Of a DNA stretch of 64,000 nucleotides, positions 39,201-41,705 are shown piece by piece; positions within the stretch are counted from its first letter, which is position 1; each line of letters begins with the position of its first letter. Source of the stretch: Candidula unifasciata. Taxonomy: Eukaryota; Mollusca; Gastropoda; Stylommatophora; Geomitridae. The DNA lies in assembly GCA_905116865.2 (NCBI GenBank), contig CAJHNH020008455.1, positions 1,825,580 through 1,889,579 of the forward strand, in the 5' to 3' direction. The notes below the pieces were generated by a model, which was given only the letters and a program-made list of their open reading frames with translations, was not told the DNA's origin and searched no databases. A program made the translations under genes and the position numbers.

Positions 39201-40252
39201 ATTGACTCCTCCTGTAGCAAACCAAAAGACAAACCTAGGTGTGACATTAAAAAAACACAAAAAAGAGAGCTGCACTACAGCCAGACTATATTTTAGAGGC
39301 AGATCGGCACTCTGTGGGTGATGTGGTAAACACCATGCCAGCCACTTTTACTTCCCAGGACTTTACCTGGTATCAATTTACCTGGTTGGGTCGTCCTGGG
39401 GGTCAAGGTAATTTCTGAAAAAAAGTCTGGCTCTGTCAGCACCAGACATGACCTTTGGATCAGCAGGATAGCATCTAGCTACTACATCGTGGTGGCTCCA
39501 GCTAATTATCTCTGTTGAAACAAGCTCAGGAGTTTAAATACCTAGGCAGTGTGTTCACAAAGAAAACAATACTGAAGGCCAACAACATAAATAACCAAAC
39601 CGCCCCAATTCTGAGACATCAATATTCACAAAGAAAAGCAACTGATGTATTTGCTATTTGCACCAACTTTGTGCAATCAATGCCAGACATTGACAGTCCT
39701 AGAAAAACACAAACGCAAAATTACAACATATACGATGGAATGTACGATAAATGCGGCAGGAAAACTCGAAGTCACAGAGTCAACAGTATCAGAGAAAACC
39801 CTAATGAGCAAAGCCACTACCTAGATTTAGATAGTTAGTGAATAGCAAAAATTATATTTTTGTTAACTCCCTCCGGAGTTCAGTCTCACTTTCATTTCCT
39901 TTACTTGATCTATTATAATTGTCTTCTTCTTCCGTTCGCTTGAAATAAATTATCTATATCTGAAATGTTGTGAGTCTCTAGTATGAACTTCACTATCTTT
40001 GGATCTTTTAAAAATTCACTTCACCCTTAAACTTAAACTTAAAGTTAAAGTTTGACTTGCACCGATATTTATTCTCTTAGCCAACAGTTTTGCCTTGATA
40101 ATTATAATTGTGAAAAAATCGGTGTTGAGGCACAGAAACATGTGTTACTTCAGAAATCCCAGCATTCTCTATACCTATCATGCCGTATTCCCCAAATCCC
40201 TGTCGCATGAGCCGGCCTGTAGTCGTTGGGCGTCGACCATCTCTGCTCACTT
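529..40252 (-). CDS. GOLGA3: GOLGA3 (golgin-160) homologue, 18 exons, 3' end beyond window
   Basis: Golgin-160 is a peripheral Golgi membrane protein with a disordered N-terminal head and a long parallel coiled coil, used in Golgi structure and cargo trafficking. Exons on the minus strand: 40252-40175 (tentative), 37718-37495, 34431-34199, 32126-31868, 29621-29482, 28455-27397, 22810-22568, 20723-20651, 20207-20029, 18232-18014, 15858-15631, 13351-13184, 12943-12854, 11220-11068, 9277-9212, 7194-6919, 3092-2988, 760-529. All introns are GT-AG and every phase matches. About 1,340 codons are present; human GOLGA3 is near 1,500, so the C-terminus lies left of position 1. Ser/Thr/Pro-rich head to about residue 630, then heptad-type coiled coil. 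Identification rests on collinear similarity, from memory, to human GOLGA3 (for example KEWYQEQLQLAHDVRAKLQ, QLSETQQRALQDKE, QKAYDENLDVLDRKL). The start codon is not fixed. Small unseen exons cannot be excluded. Confidence 0.92.
1088..1308. mobile_element. Inverted-repeat MITE, family M1
   Basis: Imperfect terminal inverted repeats of about 55 bp: 1088-1142 (CAGCCAACCACAAA ... GGACAGTC) against 1253-1308. Relatives at 25555-25790, 47398-47562 and 49840-49965 share GGACAGTCCAAYATTTTAG and GGTGGTA. No coding capacity. Confidence 0.65.
1483..1772 (+). repeat. GAA-tailed retroposon-like repeat, full copy
   Basis: About 290 bp, starting GTGTGGGTTCCGGGGCCCC and ending in (GAA)n at 1757-1772. Same family as copies near 8064, 18330, 19380, 29055, 33712, 37280, 44920, 48200, 60770 and 63345. 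A one-sided microsatellite tail suggests retroposition; no clear tRNA head was found. Confidence 0.65.
1878..2112 (-). repeat. tRNA-derived SINE, family R2
   Basis: Minus-sense copy. Tail side AGTAAAGTAAAGGACCC at 1878, body with CCCAGGACTTTACCTG, tRNA-like head with a B-box-like GGTCGTGGGTTCAGG. At least a dozen related copies lie in the window. Confidence 0.7.
2240..2510 (+). repeat. tRNA-derived SINE, family R2, full copy
   Basis: A-box-like TGGTGAAGCGGCTAGACGC and B-box-like ATGGGTTTGCTCCCTGG, then the family body (GGTACCAGGTGCAGTCC; GATGCTGACCACATCACCC) and poly-A/T end. Faces the opposite way to the copy at 1878-2112. Confidence 0.75.
2988..3092 (-). CDS. GOLGA3: GOLGA3 exon, coiled coil
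   Basis: 105 nt, 35 codons. Acceptor CTTCCTCCACAG, donor GTTAGAAA. Encodes LTDDKQQLETELGIAQRSEE and ends DSVREEIQ. Phase 0 both ends. Confidence 0.88.
3300..3930. repeat. Dispersed repeat, first copy (pair of 35090-36010)
   Basis: Blocks such as TCCTAAAACAAACATACG, TCATTTTAAAATGTATTAA and AACCCTTAAATGCTA reappear in the same order near 35820, 35160 and 35960. No terminal repeats or ORF seen; family unknown. Confidence 0.5.
3940..4245. repeat. 38-bp minisatellite, about 8 copies
   Basis: Unit GGCCTGGCCTCTCTGTATAA plus AATGGTAGAAGGGTTAAT, with GGCCTGGCC/GGCCGGACC alternation. Inside a GOLGA3 intron. Confidence 0.9.
4262..4400 (-). repeat. Partial SINE, family R3
   Basis: Minus sense reads as the tRNA-like head and part of the body of the family seen in full at 10128-10390 and 18580-18855 (B-box region GGTCCTGGGTTTAGTTTAG). 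5' and 3' ends degraded. Confidence 0.5.
4400..5290. other. Intron sequence without recognised element
   Basis: AT-rich GOLGA3 intron. Short local repeats (CAGAAATTTCTATGGTTCTTCTTA at 4826-4870) but no gene, RNA or complete transposon recognised. Confidence 0.5.
5293..6865. repeat. 16-bp minisatellite, about 95 copies, acceptor-like in sense
   Basis: Plus-strand unit GACTAAAGAAAGACAG with 17-bp variants (GACTAAAGACAGAACAG) and, on the right, an AAAAGACTAAAGAAAGAC variant. In the GOLGA3 sense each unit reads CTGTCTTTCTTTAGTC, a pyrimidine tract ending TTTAG. The array begins about 50 nt after the donor of exon 7194-6919. Confidence 0.95.
6919..7194 (-). CDS. GOLGA3: GOLGA3 exon between two splice-like minisatellites
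   Basis: 276 nt, 92 codons, phase 0 at both ends, so skipping it would keep frame. Acceptor CTATCTTTTCCAG, donor GTGAGAAG. Contains LLQRQKAYDENLDVLDRKL, matching human KTKHKAYENAVGILSRRL. The upstream intron is an array of donor-like units; the downstream intron opens with an array of acceptor-like units. Confidence 0.95.
7195..9211. repeat. 40-bp minisatellite filling a whole GOLGA3 intron
   Basis: About 44 units of 40 bp (ACTTACACACCAGCTAATCA then CAAGTGATGTATTTAACTTT). In sense each contains GTAAGTAAAGTTAAATAC, matching the intron's own donor GTAAGTAAGGTTAAATGC. Units show higher-order grouping (80, 120, 160 bp) between 7380 and 8030 and are more diverged towards 9211. A retroposon copy (8064-8345) interrupts it. 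Confidence 0.95.
8064..8345 (-). repeat. GAA-tailed retroposon inserted in the minisatellite
   Basis: Full minus copy: TTC-rich end at 8083, body with GGTTCCTTGCCTCTCAGGCA, and head ending CAATGGGGGA. It splits the 40-bp array, so it inserted after the array had formed. Confidence 0.75.
9212..9277 (-). CDS. GOLGA3: GOLGA3 micro-size exon, coiled coil
   Basis: 66 nt, 22 codons. Acceptor TTACCTTTTGCAG, donor GTAAGTAAGG. Encodes MQHLEYMLTQKEQSLVAETG then KV, comparable to human HLQSLQFDKEQMVAVTEAN. The donor sequence itself is the first unit of the 40-bp minisatellite filling the following intron. Confidence 0.9.
9395..9830 (-). mobile_element. LINE C-terminal tail fragment (RTE-like)
   Basis: Minus translation with frameshifts contains FFGHIMRRE and later WRDIIKRAVPGNQ, the post-reverse-transcriptase tail of RTE-type LINEs. 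Close relative at 40495-40925. Pseudogenic. Confidence 0.6.
10128..10390 (-). repeat. tRNA-derived SINE, family R3, full copy
   Basis: Minus sense starts GGGGTCTCTGTGGTGAAGTG (A-box-like TGGTGAAGTG), B-box-like GGTTGTGGGTTCGCTTC, then a ~180-bp body ending near GGTTAAAGG. Same family at 18580-18855 (plus). Confidence 0.65.
10593..10851. mobile_element. Palindromic MITE with ~105-bp arms
   Basis: Left arm from TGTAATGAGCTTGG (10593) pairs with right arm ending CCAAACTCATTACA (10851); the arms also share GAGGGGTTTCCCAATTA. Loop about 10706-10743. No ORF. Confidence 0.75.
11068..11220 (-). CDS. GOLGA3: GOLGA3 exon, coiled coil
   Basis: 153 nt, 51 codons. Acceptor GAGTCTGTTGCAG, donor GTATTGG. 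Encodes EEVDRTQHELELKSRSMDTL and ends EDLHELQLK. Phase 0 both ends. Confidence 0.9.
11730..11970. repeat. 77-bp tandem repeat, about 3 copies
   Basis: Unit from CTATTCTGTGTAGGTCTGC through CAGTCACAGATGACACATTT; a small internal duplication (GGACTGCAACAATCA) in the third copy. Confidence 0.8.
12470..12760 (-). mobile_element. 3' end of RNase H-bearing LINE (I-like)
   Basis: Minus translation includes NEQCGGTNRSLWSEENGAAG and NQTVTGAIGIGTLGLLLKMG then ECPECYDV, the C-terminal tail seen in about ten copies here. 5'-truncated. Confidence 0.7.
12854..12943 (-). CDS. GOLGA3: GOLGA3 small exon, coiled coil
   Basis: 90 nt. Acceptor GTGTCCCTTAG, donor GTATTTAT. Encodes VEKSFKQMKQELNQRLAELE then LARLEKEKLQ, comparable to human KKQMQKIKEQFLQQK. 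Phase 0 both ends. Confidence 0.87.
13184..13351 (-). CDS. GOLGA3: GOLGA3 exon, coiled coil, with duplicated acceptor region
   Basis: Acceptor CATTTCTGTGCAG, donor GTAATTAT. 168 nt, 56 codons, phase 0. Encodes MESQLQAVMSDLTKKDQEIL and a Glu/Lys-rich heptad region. The acceptor and its upstream intron are triplicated (13351-13655), so two decoy acceptors lie upstream. Confidence 0.9.
13351..13655. repeat. 106-bp tandem triplication at a GOLGA3 splice acceptor
   Basis: Copies start at 13351, 13457 and 13563, each beginning TCTGCACA (sense TGTGCAGA, the acceptor) and ending in GTACAAGGGGAAGTCAATAA, a mariner-type terminus. The third copy leads into the mariner remnant. Confidence 0.9.
13634..14098 (-). 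pseudogene. mariner transposase, C-terminal fragment
   Basis: Minus translation LLLRDNARPHMAQLIQEKIN, then LLEHSPYSPNLATSEFHFFW, gives the second catalytic Asp (DNARPH) and the HxPYSPxL block where a further Asp is expected but reads N/S. A frameshift precedes the last ~45 residues (KCINVGGNYV). Terminal sequence TACAAGGGGAATTCAATAAG next to a TA. N-terminal half missing. Confidence 0.85.
14850..15060 (+). repeat. SINE family R2, diverged copy
   Basis: Body recognised by TAGGTATCAGGCAAAGC and ATGATGTTTACCACATC, ending TCGTCATGGGTGTAAACAGG. tRNA head not clear. Confidence 0.5.
15065..15540. mobile_element. Inverted-repeat element family M2, split by a LINE
   Basis: Ends AACCCTTTCAGTCCCAGGAG (15067) and GTTCCTTGGGACTGAAAGCG (right) are inverted. 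The element is interrupted by the LINE insert at 15172-15487. Relatives at 34706-35125 and 59185-59325. Confidence 0.6.
15172..15487 (+). mobile_element. 5'-truncated RNase H LINE (I-like) with target duplication
   Basis: Contains one frame MHDKADVIKTFWEKATESVD ... NNQIVTGTISTGTLRWLQKM ... CPKYCDVNS and a (CTCAA)n tail. Flanked by CTAGGTCGGAAC (15160-15171) and CTAGGTCAGAAC (15488-15499), a 12-bp duplication with one difference. Confidence 0.8.
15631..15858 (-). CDS. GOLGA3: GOLGA3 exon, coiled coil
   Basis: Acceptor TCCTATTTAG, donor GTTAATATG (less usual +3 T). 228 nt, 76 codons. Contains NELEAQLDRAHTEAKRRHEQ and MKRLAVAEETLADKEKSLEE, matching human LMKQLTLTQEALQSREQSLD. Confidence 0.93.
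16690..16895 (+). repeat. tRNA-derived SINE, family R5
   Basis: A-box-like GTGGCCTAGGCATTGCG, B-box GGGTTCGATCCCGG (excellent match), then TTTCAACAGTGGTATCAAGA and AGAAAGCAATGGCAAAC. Related old copy at 43730-43905 (minus) and a fragment at 27205-27265. Confidence 0.75.
16943..17353. mobile_element. GC-rich foldback element 1
   Basis: Terminal inverted repeats of ~55 bp: GGGCGGAGAATATACCCTAA at the left against the complement of the right end. A second, inner palindrome pairs 17110-17140 with 17182-17211 (CTAGATGGCTAGGACTCACG). GC content is far above the flanks. The inner palindrome is shared with 58071-58799. Confidence 0.8.
18014..18232 (-). CDS. GOLGA3: GOLGA3 exon, coiled coil
   Basis: Acceptor GAAAATCTCAG, donor GTATGGTC. 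219 nt, 73 codons, phase 0. Contains RLRHQLSETQQRALQDKE and GIQSDMMERESAFLEIQ, matching human SLSQQLTETQHRSMKEKG and GIEADMLDQEAAFMQIQ. Strongest single match to GOLGA3. Confidence 0.96.
18330..18520 (+). repeat. GAA-tailed retroposon, degraded copy
   Basis: GGAGGCAAGCAACCAATAGA, AAGTCCAGCAGTCGACGAAC and CAGAGTTTACAGCTGATGAA follow the family order; head missing. Confidence 0.55.
18580..18855 (+). repeat. SINE family R3, plus copy
   Basis: Starts GGGTCTCTGTGGTGAAGTGT and runs through GAGAGAGATTGAGCCATATG to TTAACCTT; the B-box region has a small deletion compared with the copy at 10128-10390. Confidence 0.6.
19380..19720 (+). repeat. GAA-tailed retroposon, diverged copy
   Basis: GGTGAGGAACCAACAGTCTG, TAAGCCAGATCTGTAAAACA and GGAGAATGCTAACAACAGG mark the body; a minus partial copy lies at 19050-19140 (CAGAAAGTTCTGGTTGTTCA). 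Confidence 0.6.
19765..19870. repeat. Short tandem repeat, ~33 bp, 3 copies
   Basis: Unit GGTACCGGTACTCACCATAA plus AGTGTGTACACGA, in the GOLGA3 intron. Confidence 0.7.
20029..20207 (-). CDS. GOLGA3: GOLGA3 exon, coiled coil
   Basis: Acceptor TTTTTTTATAG, donor GTACTGCC. 179 nt (2+177). Contains KAKEWYQEQLQLAHDVRAKL, very close to human SVRQWYQQQLALAQEARVRL. The acceptor tract abuts a poly-G/C run at 20222-20240. Confidence 0.95.
20395..20630 (-). mobile_element. LINE C-terminal tail fragment
   Basis: Minus sense resembles the better preserved fragment at 61610-61810 (NLTGIRQGTTESKLYRYSSN). Frameshifted. Confidence 0.45.
20651..20723 (-). CDS. GOLGA3: GOLGA3 small exon, coiled coil
   Basis: 73 nt, too short for ORF calling. 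Acceptor TTGGTTTCCTAG, donor GTAAGTC. Phase 0 in, one base out. Encodes VRSQEMRDDIRAKDMNVQAL then KNKI, corresponding to human VEDMQRSMLSKDNTVHDL. Confidence 0.88.
21136..21262. repeat. GA-rich low-complexity tract
   Basis: Purine-rich (GAGA)n-like run with interruptions on the plus strand; polypyrimidine in GOLGA3 sense. Confidence 0.8.
21530..21800 (+). mobile_element. RNase H LINE 3' fragment, copy a
   Basis: Frameshifted frame with GNERVDQLTSNAQ and ADIISAVRTGLVDNDKS. Nearly the same segment recurs at 21960-22320, so the region holds adjacent parallel copies. Confidence 0.6.
21950..22320 (+). mobile_element. RNase H LINE 3' fragment, copy b
   Basis: Open stretch MGRSMDRADIVNAVRTGLVD ... 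NQLLMGTFSRSTLEWLLHRR, the family tail, ending in ATAACATAACATAATATAAC. Confidence 0.7.
22321..22530 (+). repeat. 104-bp tandem duplication of the LINE 3' tail
   Basis: Two further copies of the tail (GCCTTGGAGTGGCTGCTGC ... ATAACATAATATAAC) follow the LINE end directly, period about 104 bp. Confidence 0.8.
22568..22810 (-). CDS. GOLGA3: GOLGA3 exon, coiled coil
   Basis: Acceptor GTTTTTTTCCCAG, donor GTGAGTTT. 243 nt, 81 codons, phase 0 both ends. Encodes ELQAQLATLKSKL and ends FQDELQVAQDTANRLQ; human GOLGA3 has ELQAQLAALSTKL and NNDLQVAEEQYQRL in the same order. Confidence 0.93.
22960..23335 (+). mobile_element. RNase H LINE 3' fragment, copy c
   Basis: Frameshifted; YDKSDVVKALWDQVDSAIEQ then YPYTDRLIQWVGEQRDLQ. 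Preceded by a fragment of SINE R2 (22865-22950). Confidence 0.65.
23458..23640 (+). pseudogene. Penelope-type GIY-YIG endonuclease fragment
   Basis: An open 60-codon frame with no start codon reads YIGETGLRLADRFRQHMWNV, then PLHFNSQDHQGVLDMEVTAI, ending at TGA 23638. The YIGETG ... R-x-H ... HFN pattern is that of the GIY-YIG domain at the C-terminus of Penelope-like elements and related retroelements. No reverse transcriptase is visible upstream. Confidence 0.7.
24060..25430 (+). pseudogene. Helitron/PIF1-type DNA helicase remnant
   Basis: Plus frames with several stops and shifts. Walker A INAPGGTGKTFPVNILLARI near 24180; AKLLQEAQV and AGDFRQTLPVIPRGT near 24390-24560 (helicase motif region, DFRQ); later FEGDHVLVTRI, TIHKVQGQSLEVTGLDLTHE and SSRTMDPL near 25160-25390. 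The order is that of eukaryotic PIF1 helicases carried by Helitrons. Rep/HUH part not found. Decayed. Confidence 0.8.
25555..25790. mobile_element. Inverted-repeat MITE, family M1
   Basis: Left end ACAGGACAGTCCAACATTTT, right end ATATTAGACTGTCCCATGAC inverted. A half copy with 95% similar left part is at 49840-49965. Confidence 0.7.
26500..26650 (-). mobile_element. LINE RT-tail fragment
   Basis: Minus translation IKWQDKITSTEERVGIATVF resembles the W-x-D-K-x-x-N-T-E block of RTE-type LINE tails. Short and decayed. Confidence 0.4.
26890..27150 (-). pseudogene. mariner transposase, N-terminal HTH fragment
   Basis: Minus translation SEQGIVIEFLVAEKETVVNI then DVYGSFAVDRNTVVWFREWN (one stop after it) matches the first helix-turn-helix of mariner transposases (R-x-V-I-x-F-L ... 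VYG ... V-x-x-W). Catalytic part absent. Confidence 0.6.
27397..28455 (-). CDS. GOLGA3: GOLGA3 large exon: head to start of coiled coil
   Basis: Largest exon, 1059 nt, phase 0 at both ends; acceptor CTTCAACAG, donor GTAAGAATC. It starts QSSSTPVNAADVISLSRPLP; an internal ATG at 28350 is not a start because the frame is open through to the acceptor. Ser/Thr-rich head with Ser-Pro and Thr-Pro sites, then the coiled coil begins near the end with LLKEKARLHGQLEILSEES, matching human LKEKMRLEGQLEALSLEAS. This is the most diagnostic head-to-coil junction of GOLGA3. Confidence 0.93.
28870..29045 (+). mobile_element. LINE extreme C-terminal fragment
   Basis: SQRALDRKLFLPKMLNGRSG matches the end of another copy at 36480-36800 (minus). 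Only the last ~60 codons. Confidence 0.45.
29055..29357 (+). repeat. GAA-tailed retroposon, full-length copy
   Basis: Ordered blocks GATTGACCAATAGTCTGCAA, AACTCAGGTTCTGGAACAAG, GAGTTTACAGCTGGTGAATG, tail (GAA/GAG)n at 29322-29353. Confidence 0.75.
29482..29621 (-). CDS. GOLGA3: GOLGA3 exon, head region
   Basis: Acceptor CTTTCCATGCAG, donor GTATGTTG. 140 nt (2+138). Encodes GNKSLTPASPDVVAQIVAEA, a short helical stretch (AEAERKMKAG) and a Pro/Thr tail. Phase joins both neighbours exactly. Confidence 0.85.
30060..30330 (-). repeat. SINE family R2
   Basis: Minus copy with tail GGGACCTTTC at 30068, body TTACTTACCAGGACTTCATC, and B-box area near 30270-30300. Confidence 0.55.
30636..30890 (+). repeat. 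SINE R2 head and flank, source of a local duplication
   Basis: tRNA-like GTTGTGGTGTAGGGCTAGAC at 30637. From GAGGTCCTGATG (30690) to CACTCAACA (30850) the sequence is repeated at 31387-31544, showing a duplication of about 0.6-0.7 kb. Confidence 0.65.
30890..31256 (-). mobile_element. RNase H LINE 3' end
   Basis: Minus translation GYACVLGNEQVDRLAGSAEL (C-terminal RNase H block), DKDDMVSALWKSVYSSEEQM and LARLMKLGVTRGSGRCPRL. Inserted inside the duplicated intron copy. Confidence 0.75.
31284..31389 (-). pseudogene. Partial duplicate of GOLGA3 exon 32126-31868
   Basis: About 105 nt copy of the 3' end of that exon with intact donor (TAATAG-GTAAGAG) and ~10 differences, joined on its 5' side to SINE-flank sequence at GAGGTCC. 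No acceptor was copied. In frame it still reads SFETVAEALRLQWSVIG. Confidence 0.85.
31545..31798 (+). mobile_element. RNase H LINE 3' end with (CTCAA)n tail
   Basis: Frameshifted; ERMRHLGVTRG-type and NQIVTGTISIGTLRWLLKM-type blocks by similarity to 15172-15487; tail GACTCAACTCAACA. Confidence 0.65.
31868..32126 (-). CDS. GOLGA3: GOLGA3 exon, Ser/Thr/Ala-rich head; partly duplicated downstream
   Basis: Acceptor GGACTTAG, donor GTAAGAG. 259 nt, phase 0 in and one base out. Encodes a Ser/Thr/Pro/Ala-rich segment ending ETVAEALRLQWSVIG. Its last ~105 nt plus donor are repeated at 31284-31389 (separate entry). Confidence 0.85.
32185..32380. mobile_element. Possible pogo/Tigger-type terminus
   Basis: CAGCAAAACTTCAATTACCC at 32188 resembles the CAGTNNAACTTCGATTA ends of pogo-group elements. 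The partner end was not identified. Confidence 0.35.
32420..32520 (-). mobile_element. RNase H LINE 3' terminal stub
   Basis: About 100 bp: minus sense matches the last codons and tail (ACTCTGGACACTCCCATAAG on the plus strand). Strong 5' truncation. Confidence 0.6.
32985..33365 (-). mobile_element. RNase H LINE 3' end
   Basis: Minus translation GYVGVLGNEQADRLAGSAPR, then RMRRIYNQTVTGTIGIKTLR, LLLKMGD. Frameshifts between. An RT/RNase H-linked stretch continues upstream (33365-33706: VRYILALPTIADRLKVLLAK). Confidence 0.75.
33366..33710 (-). mobile_element. LINE segment between RT and RNase H, 5' part of the 33.0-kb copy
   Basis: One open frame of 113 codons: LEGIQIVAMRVILGCTRDTP, YILALPTIADRLKVLLAKSY. 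This matches the QN-x-x-LR-x-x-LGA-x-KxTP / LPP-L-x-x-R region of I-like LINEs. Together with 32985-33365 it is the longest copy of this family here. Confidence 0.7.
33712..33865 (+). repeat. GAA-tailed retroposon, 3' half
   Basis: GGAACCAACATTCTACAAAA then GGTGGACAAACAACCAGAAC and GAGTTTACAGTCAGTGAAGG with AAAGAAAAAGAAGAA tail. Confidence 0.6.
34199..34431 (-). CDS. GOLGA3: GOLGA3 exon, head region
   Basis: Acceptor CTTTGTCCCCAG, donor GTACTT. 233 nt (2+231), ending in phase 0 with VTIAQLQVLAQ. Pro/Ser/His-rich, low structure. Placed by exact phase agreement with the exons on both sides. Confidence 0.85.
34706..35125. mobile_element. Inverted-repeat element, family M2, with pogo-like end inside
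   Basis: Perfect-looking ends AACTCTTTGAGTCCCAGGGA (34706) and TCCCTGGGACTCAAAGAGTT (35103-35122). Inside, CGAGGTTCCACTG (34924-34936) is the complement of the CAGTGGAACCTCG end typical of pogo-group elements, suggesting a nested or chimeric structure. Confidence 0.7.
35090..36010. repeat. Dispersed repeat, second copy (pair of 3300-3930)
   Basis: Same ordered blocks as the first copy but split by about 540 bp of unrelated sequence (35270-35820), in which I recognise nothing. Confidence 0.5.
36197..36400. repeat. Microsatellites (GA)n, (TG)n, (GTAT)n
   Basis: (AG)19 at 36197-36234, followed by TG/TGCA runs, and (GTAT)8 at 36367-36398. GOLGA3 intron. Confidence 0.95.
36480..36810 (-). mobile_element. 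LINE C-terminal tail fragment
   Basis: Minus translation DIIRQTVGITPCSKIHWETE, then KMVWSSCKNATRTTTDA; the R-Q-T-V-G block and the following W-F/S-G/S-H/C region match RTE-type tails. Confidence 0.5.
37280..37450 (+). repeat. GAA-tailed retroposon, partial, next to an exon
   Basis: GGTGAGAAACCAACAGTCTG through GAACTTAAAGCCAGTGAAC; ends within 45 nt of the donor of exon 37718-37495. Confidence 0.6.
37495..37718 (-). CDS. GOLGA3: GOLGA3 exon, N-terminal head
   Basis: Acceptor TATAATTTGCAG, donor GTATGG. 224 nt, enters needing one base and leaves one base. Encodes an acidic, Ser-rich segment including MESFDLTFHEVTSDESLNEA. The methionine at 37669 is a fallback start codon. No domain recognised; disordered head. 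Confidence 0.82.
38275..39500 (-). repeat. SINE family R2 split by a solo LTR
   Basis: SINE tail part 38275-38330 (CATAGGGCCA) continues at 39284 (CTATATTTTAGAGGCAGATC) through CCCAGGACTTTACCTGG to the head near 39490. The intervening 949 bp are the LTR. Confidence 0.8.
38331..39279. mobile_element. Solo LTR, 949 bp, 4-bp target duplication
   Basis: Begins TGTAACAGGA, ends CTGCACTACA (TG...CA), flanked by GCCA at 38327-38330 and 39280-39283, and precisely interrupts a SINE. Carries GTATAAATAG at 38611, a TATA box, followed by CACTTGAGCATTCTTTAGTC; these suggest plus-sense transcription. A 4-bp duplication fits Ty3/Gypsy-type elements. No internal region, so a product of LTR-LTR recombination. 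Confidence 0.85.
39515..39840 (+). mobile_element. LINE fragment (RT C-terminal side)
   Basis: QAQEFKYLGSVFTKK is the E-F-x-YLGS block just after RT domain in RTE-like LINEs; the remainder is diverged. Confidence 0.45.
40175..40252 (-). CDS. GOLGA3: GOLGA3 tentative exon 1
   Basis: The minus strand has a good acceptor (TCTCCTTTTGTCAACAG) before 40252 and a GTATAG donor after 40175. The 78-nt exon (1+75+2) is open in the one frame that joins the next exon in phase, giving the plausible junction GIWGIRHD-S-LLEVRGDGYK. No ATG exists in this frame here, so the true start would be further upstream. Alternatively this is 5' UTR and translation starts at the MESFDLTF methionine at 37669, whose Kozak context is weak. 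Confidence 0.45.
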
Positions 40253-40273
40253 CTGTTGACAAAAGGAGATACA

Positions 40274-40292
40274 TCTCGCGAGAAGTCACGTG
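40274..40292. promoter_or_regulatory. Candidate GOLGA3 promoter motifs: TCTCGCGAGA and CACGTG
   Basis: The palindrome TCTCGCGAGA (40274-40283) and an E-box CACGTG (40287-40292) sit just upstream (minus sense) of the tentative first GOLGA3 exon. Both are typical of TATA-less housekeeping promoters. If this is the transcription start, the adjacent acceptor-like sequence at 40253 may be unused and the exon would simply begin here. Confidence 0.35.
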
Positions 40293-40494
40293 GCAAGTTC
40301 TTGGAGTGCTTTCCCTTAACTTTCCGGGGTCACTCAAGGCTTGAATGTATACCCGCAAAATGTCCTTGGAAGTAAAGGCGGTCGATGTATGGGCTTAGGC
40401 ACACTGAGGCTACCCATATAGATTGTAGGGTCCTTAAATTTGTAAGGAGGTTAAGCTCCTTTCCCTCCCCTACTCCCGAACAAAACTAATGTCA

Positions 40495-40925
40495 TCATCA
40501 TCATGTACCCTTCCAACTGGCGTAGGAGCTCATGGTTGCCTGGACCAGCTCTCTTGATAATATCCCTCCTTGCCATCGTTTCTGCTCATCCAGCATCATC
40601 TCTCTTGGTCTGTCTCTACCCCTTTTCCACTGATCTTTCCAGTTGTCACGATGTTCTCAAATGTCTCTTTTCTCCCTGTGTGGCCAAAGAACAGTGCTAG
40701 TCTCTTTCTTATTGTTGTATATAAGATCTACTATCATTAGCTTCTTTCAAGCAATCGTTGTTGGTTACTCTCACCGTCCAAGGTTTTCGTAACATACGTC
40801 TCAAAAACCAAATCTCTGTTGCTTCCAAATGTTTCTTAATTTGTTCACCGACATTCCAAGATTCGCTGCCATATAGCAGTACAGGTTCTATGTTACATGT
40901 TAGCACCCTCTTTAAACCTGTGTAG
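40495..40925 (-). mobile_element. LINE C-terminal tail fragment
   Basis: Minus frame LLYGSESWNVGEQIKKHLEA, RRMLRKPWTVRVTNNDCLKE: YG-x-E-x-W and R-x-L-R-K-P-W blocks of RTE-like LINEs, then frameshifted HMGRKET region. Relative at 9395-9830. Confidence 0.7.
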
Positions 40926-40989
40926 AAGTTATATTTTCAAATGTTTTTAACTTTATATATTATTTTTAGCATATTACTATATTATTTTA

Positions 40990-41270
40990 AGTTAAGTAAA
41001 GTAAAGATTCATTTCCATGCCTTGGGCGAGTCGGGCTTCTGGGAAGAGCAACTAGACCAATCGGCACTAGGTGGAAAATGTGGTCAGCATTACGCAGGCC
41101 GTCTTTACTTCCCCAGGACATACATTCTGGTACCCATTTTAGGCTGAGCGACTTGCGACGCCCCATACCATGATACAAATCCACACAGCCGGCAGTGGGT
41201 TTCGATCTCGGTACGTTGGAATTACAAGTCGGACTCGTAATGTCTAAGCCACGGACGCCGCTACTACATA
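40990..41270 (-). repeat. tRNA-derived SINE, family R2 variant, full copy
   Basis: Minus sense: GTCCGTGGCTTAGACATTAC (A-box-like), CCGAGATCGAAACCCACTGC (B-box-like), body GGGTACCAGAATGTATGTCC, tail ATGGAAATGAATC. Confidence 0.7.
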
Positions 41271-41574
41271 ATTTTGCCTCTTAGTATATTATTATTTATA
41301 TATACCATAGCTCCTCCCCAATATTGGACTATATCCTGCAATTGTATAATTTGTAACTGAATTTGTTATTCAAATAAAAGTTGAGGGGAAAAAGGGGAGA
41401 GAAGAAGTGGACAGAGAGTGAGGAGGATGTGTATTCTGCATGCACTGCAAACAGAATACCTTTGATGTATCATTCATTAGATCATGTAAATTTTGAATAT
41501 GTAACTGAATTTAAAATGAGCATAACAGTTTTTTAAAAAAAACCTCTTCCTTTGAAGCTGTCGCCGGGGCCCAA

Positions 41575-41705
41575 ATATAACCTAACGCTTAAACGGGGGA
41601 TTCTCATCCGAATCGTGGCACCTTGGGTCACCGGGTGTTAGTCGTAGGTTGTGCAGTCCTGCCGGGTGTTAGTCGTTGGTTGAGCAGTCCTGATGAGGTT
41701 AAACG
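41575..41705 (+). repeat. Dispersed repeat R6
   Basis: ATTCTCATCCGAATCGTGGC and GTCACCGGGTGTTAGTCG (twice). Relatives at 44505-44620 (plus), 53165-53320 and 26025-26110 (minus). Confidence 0.5.
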
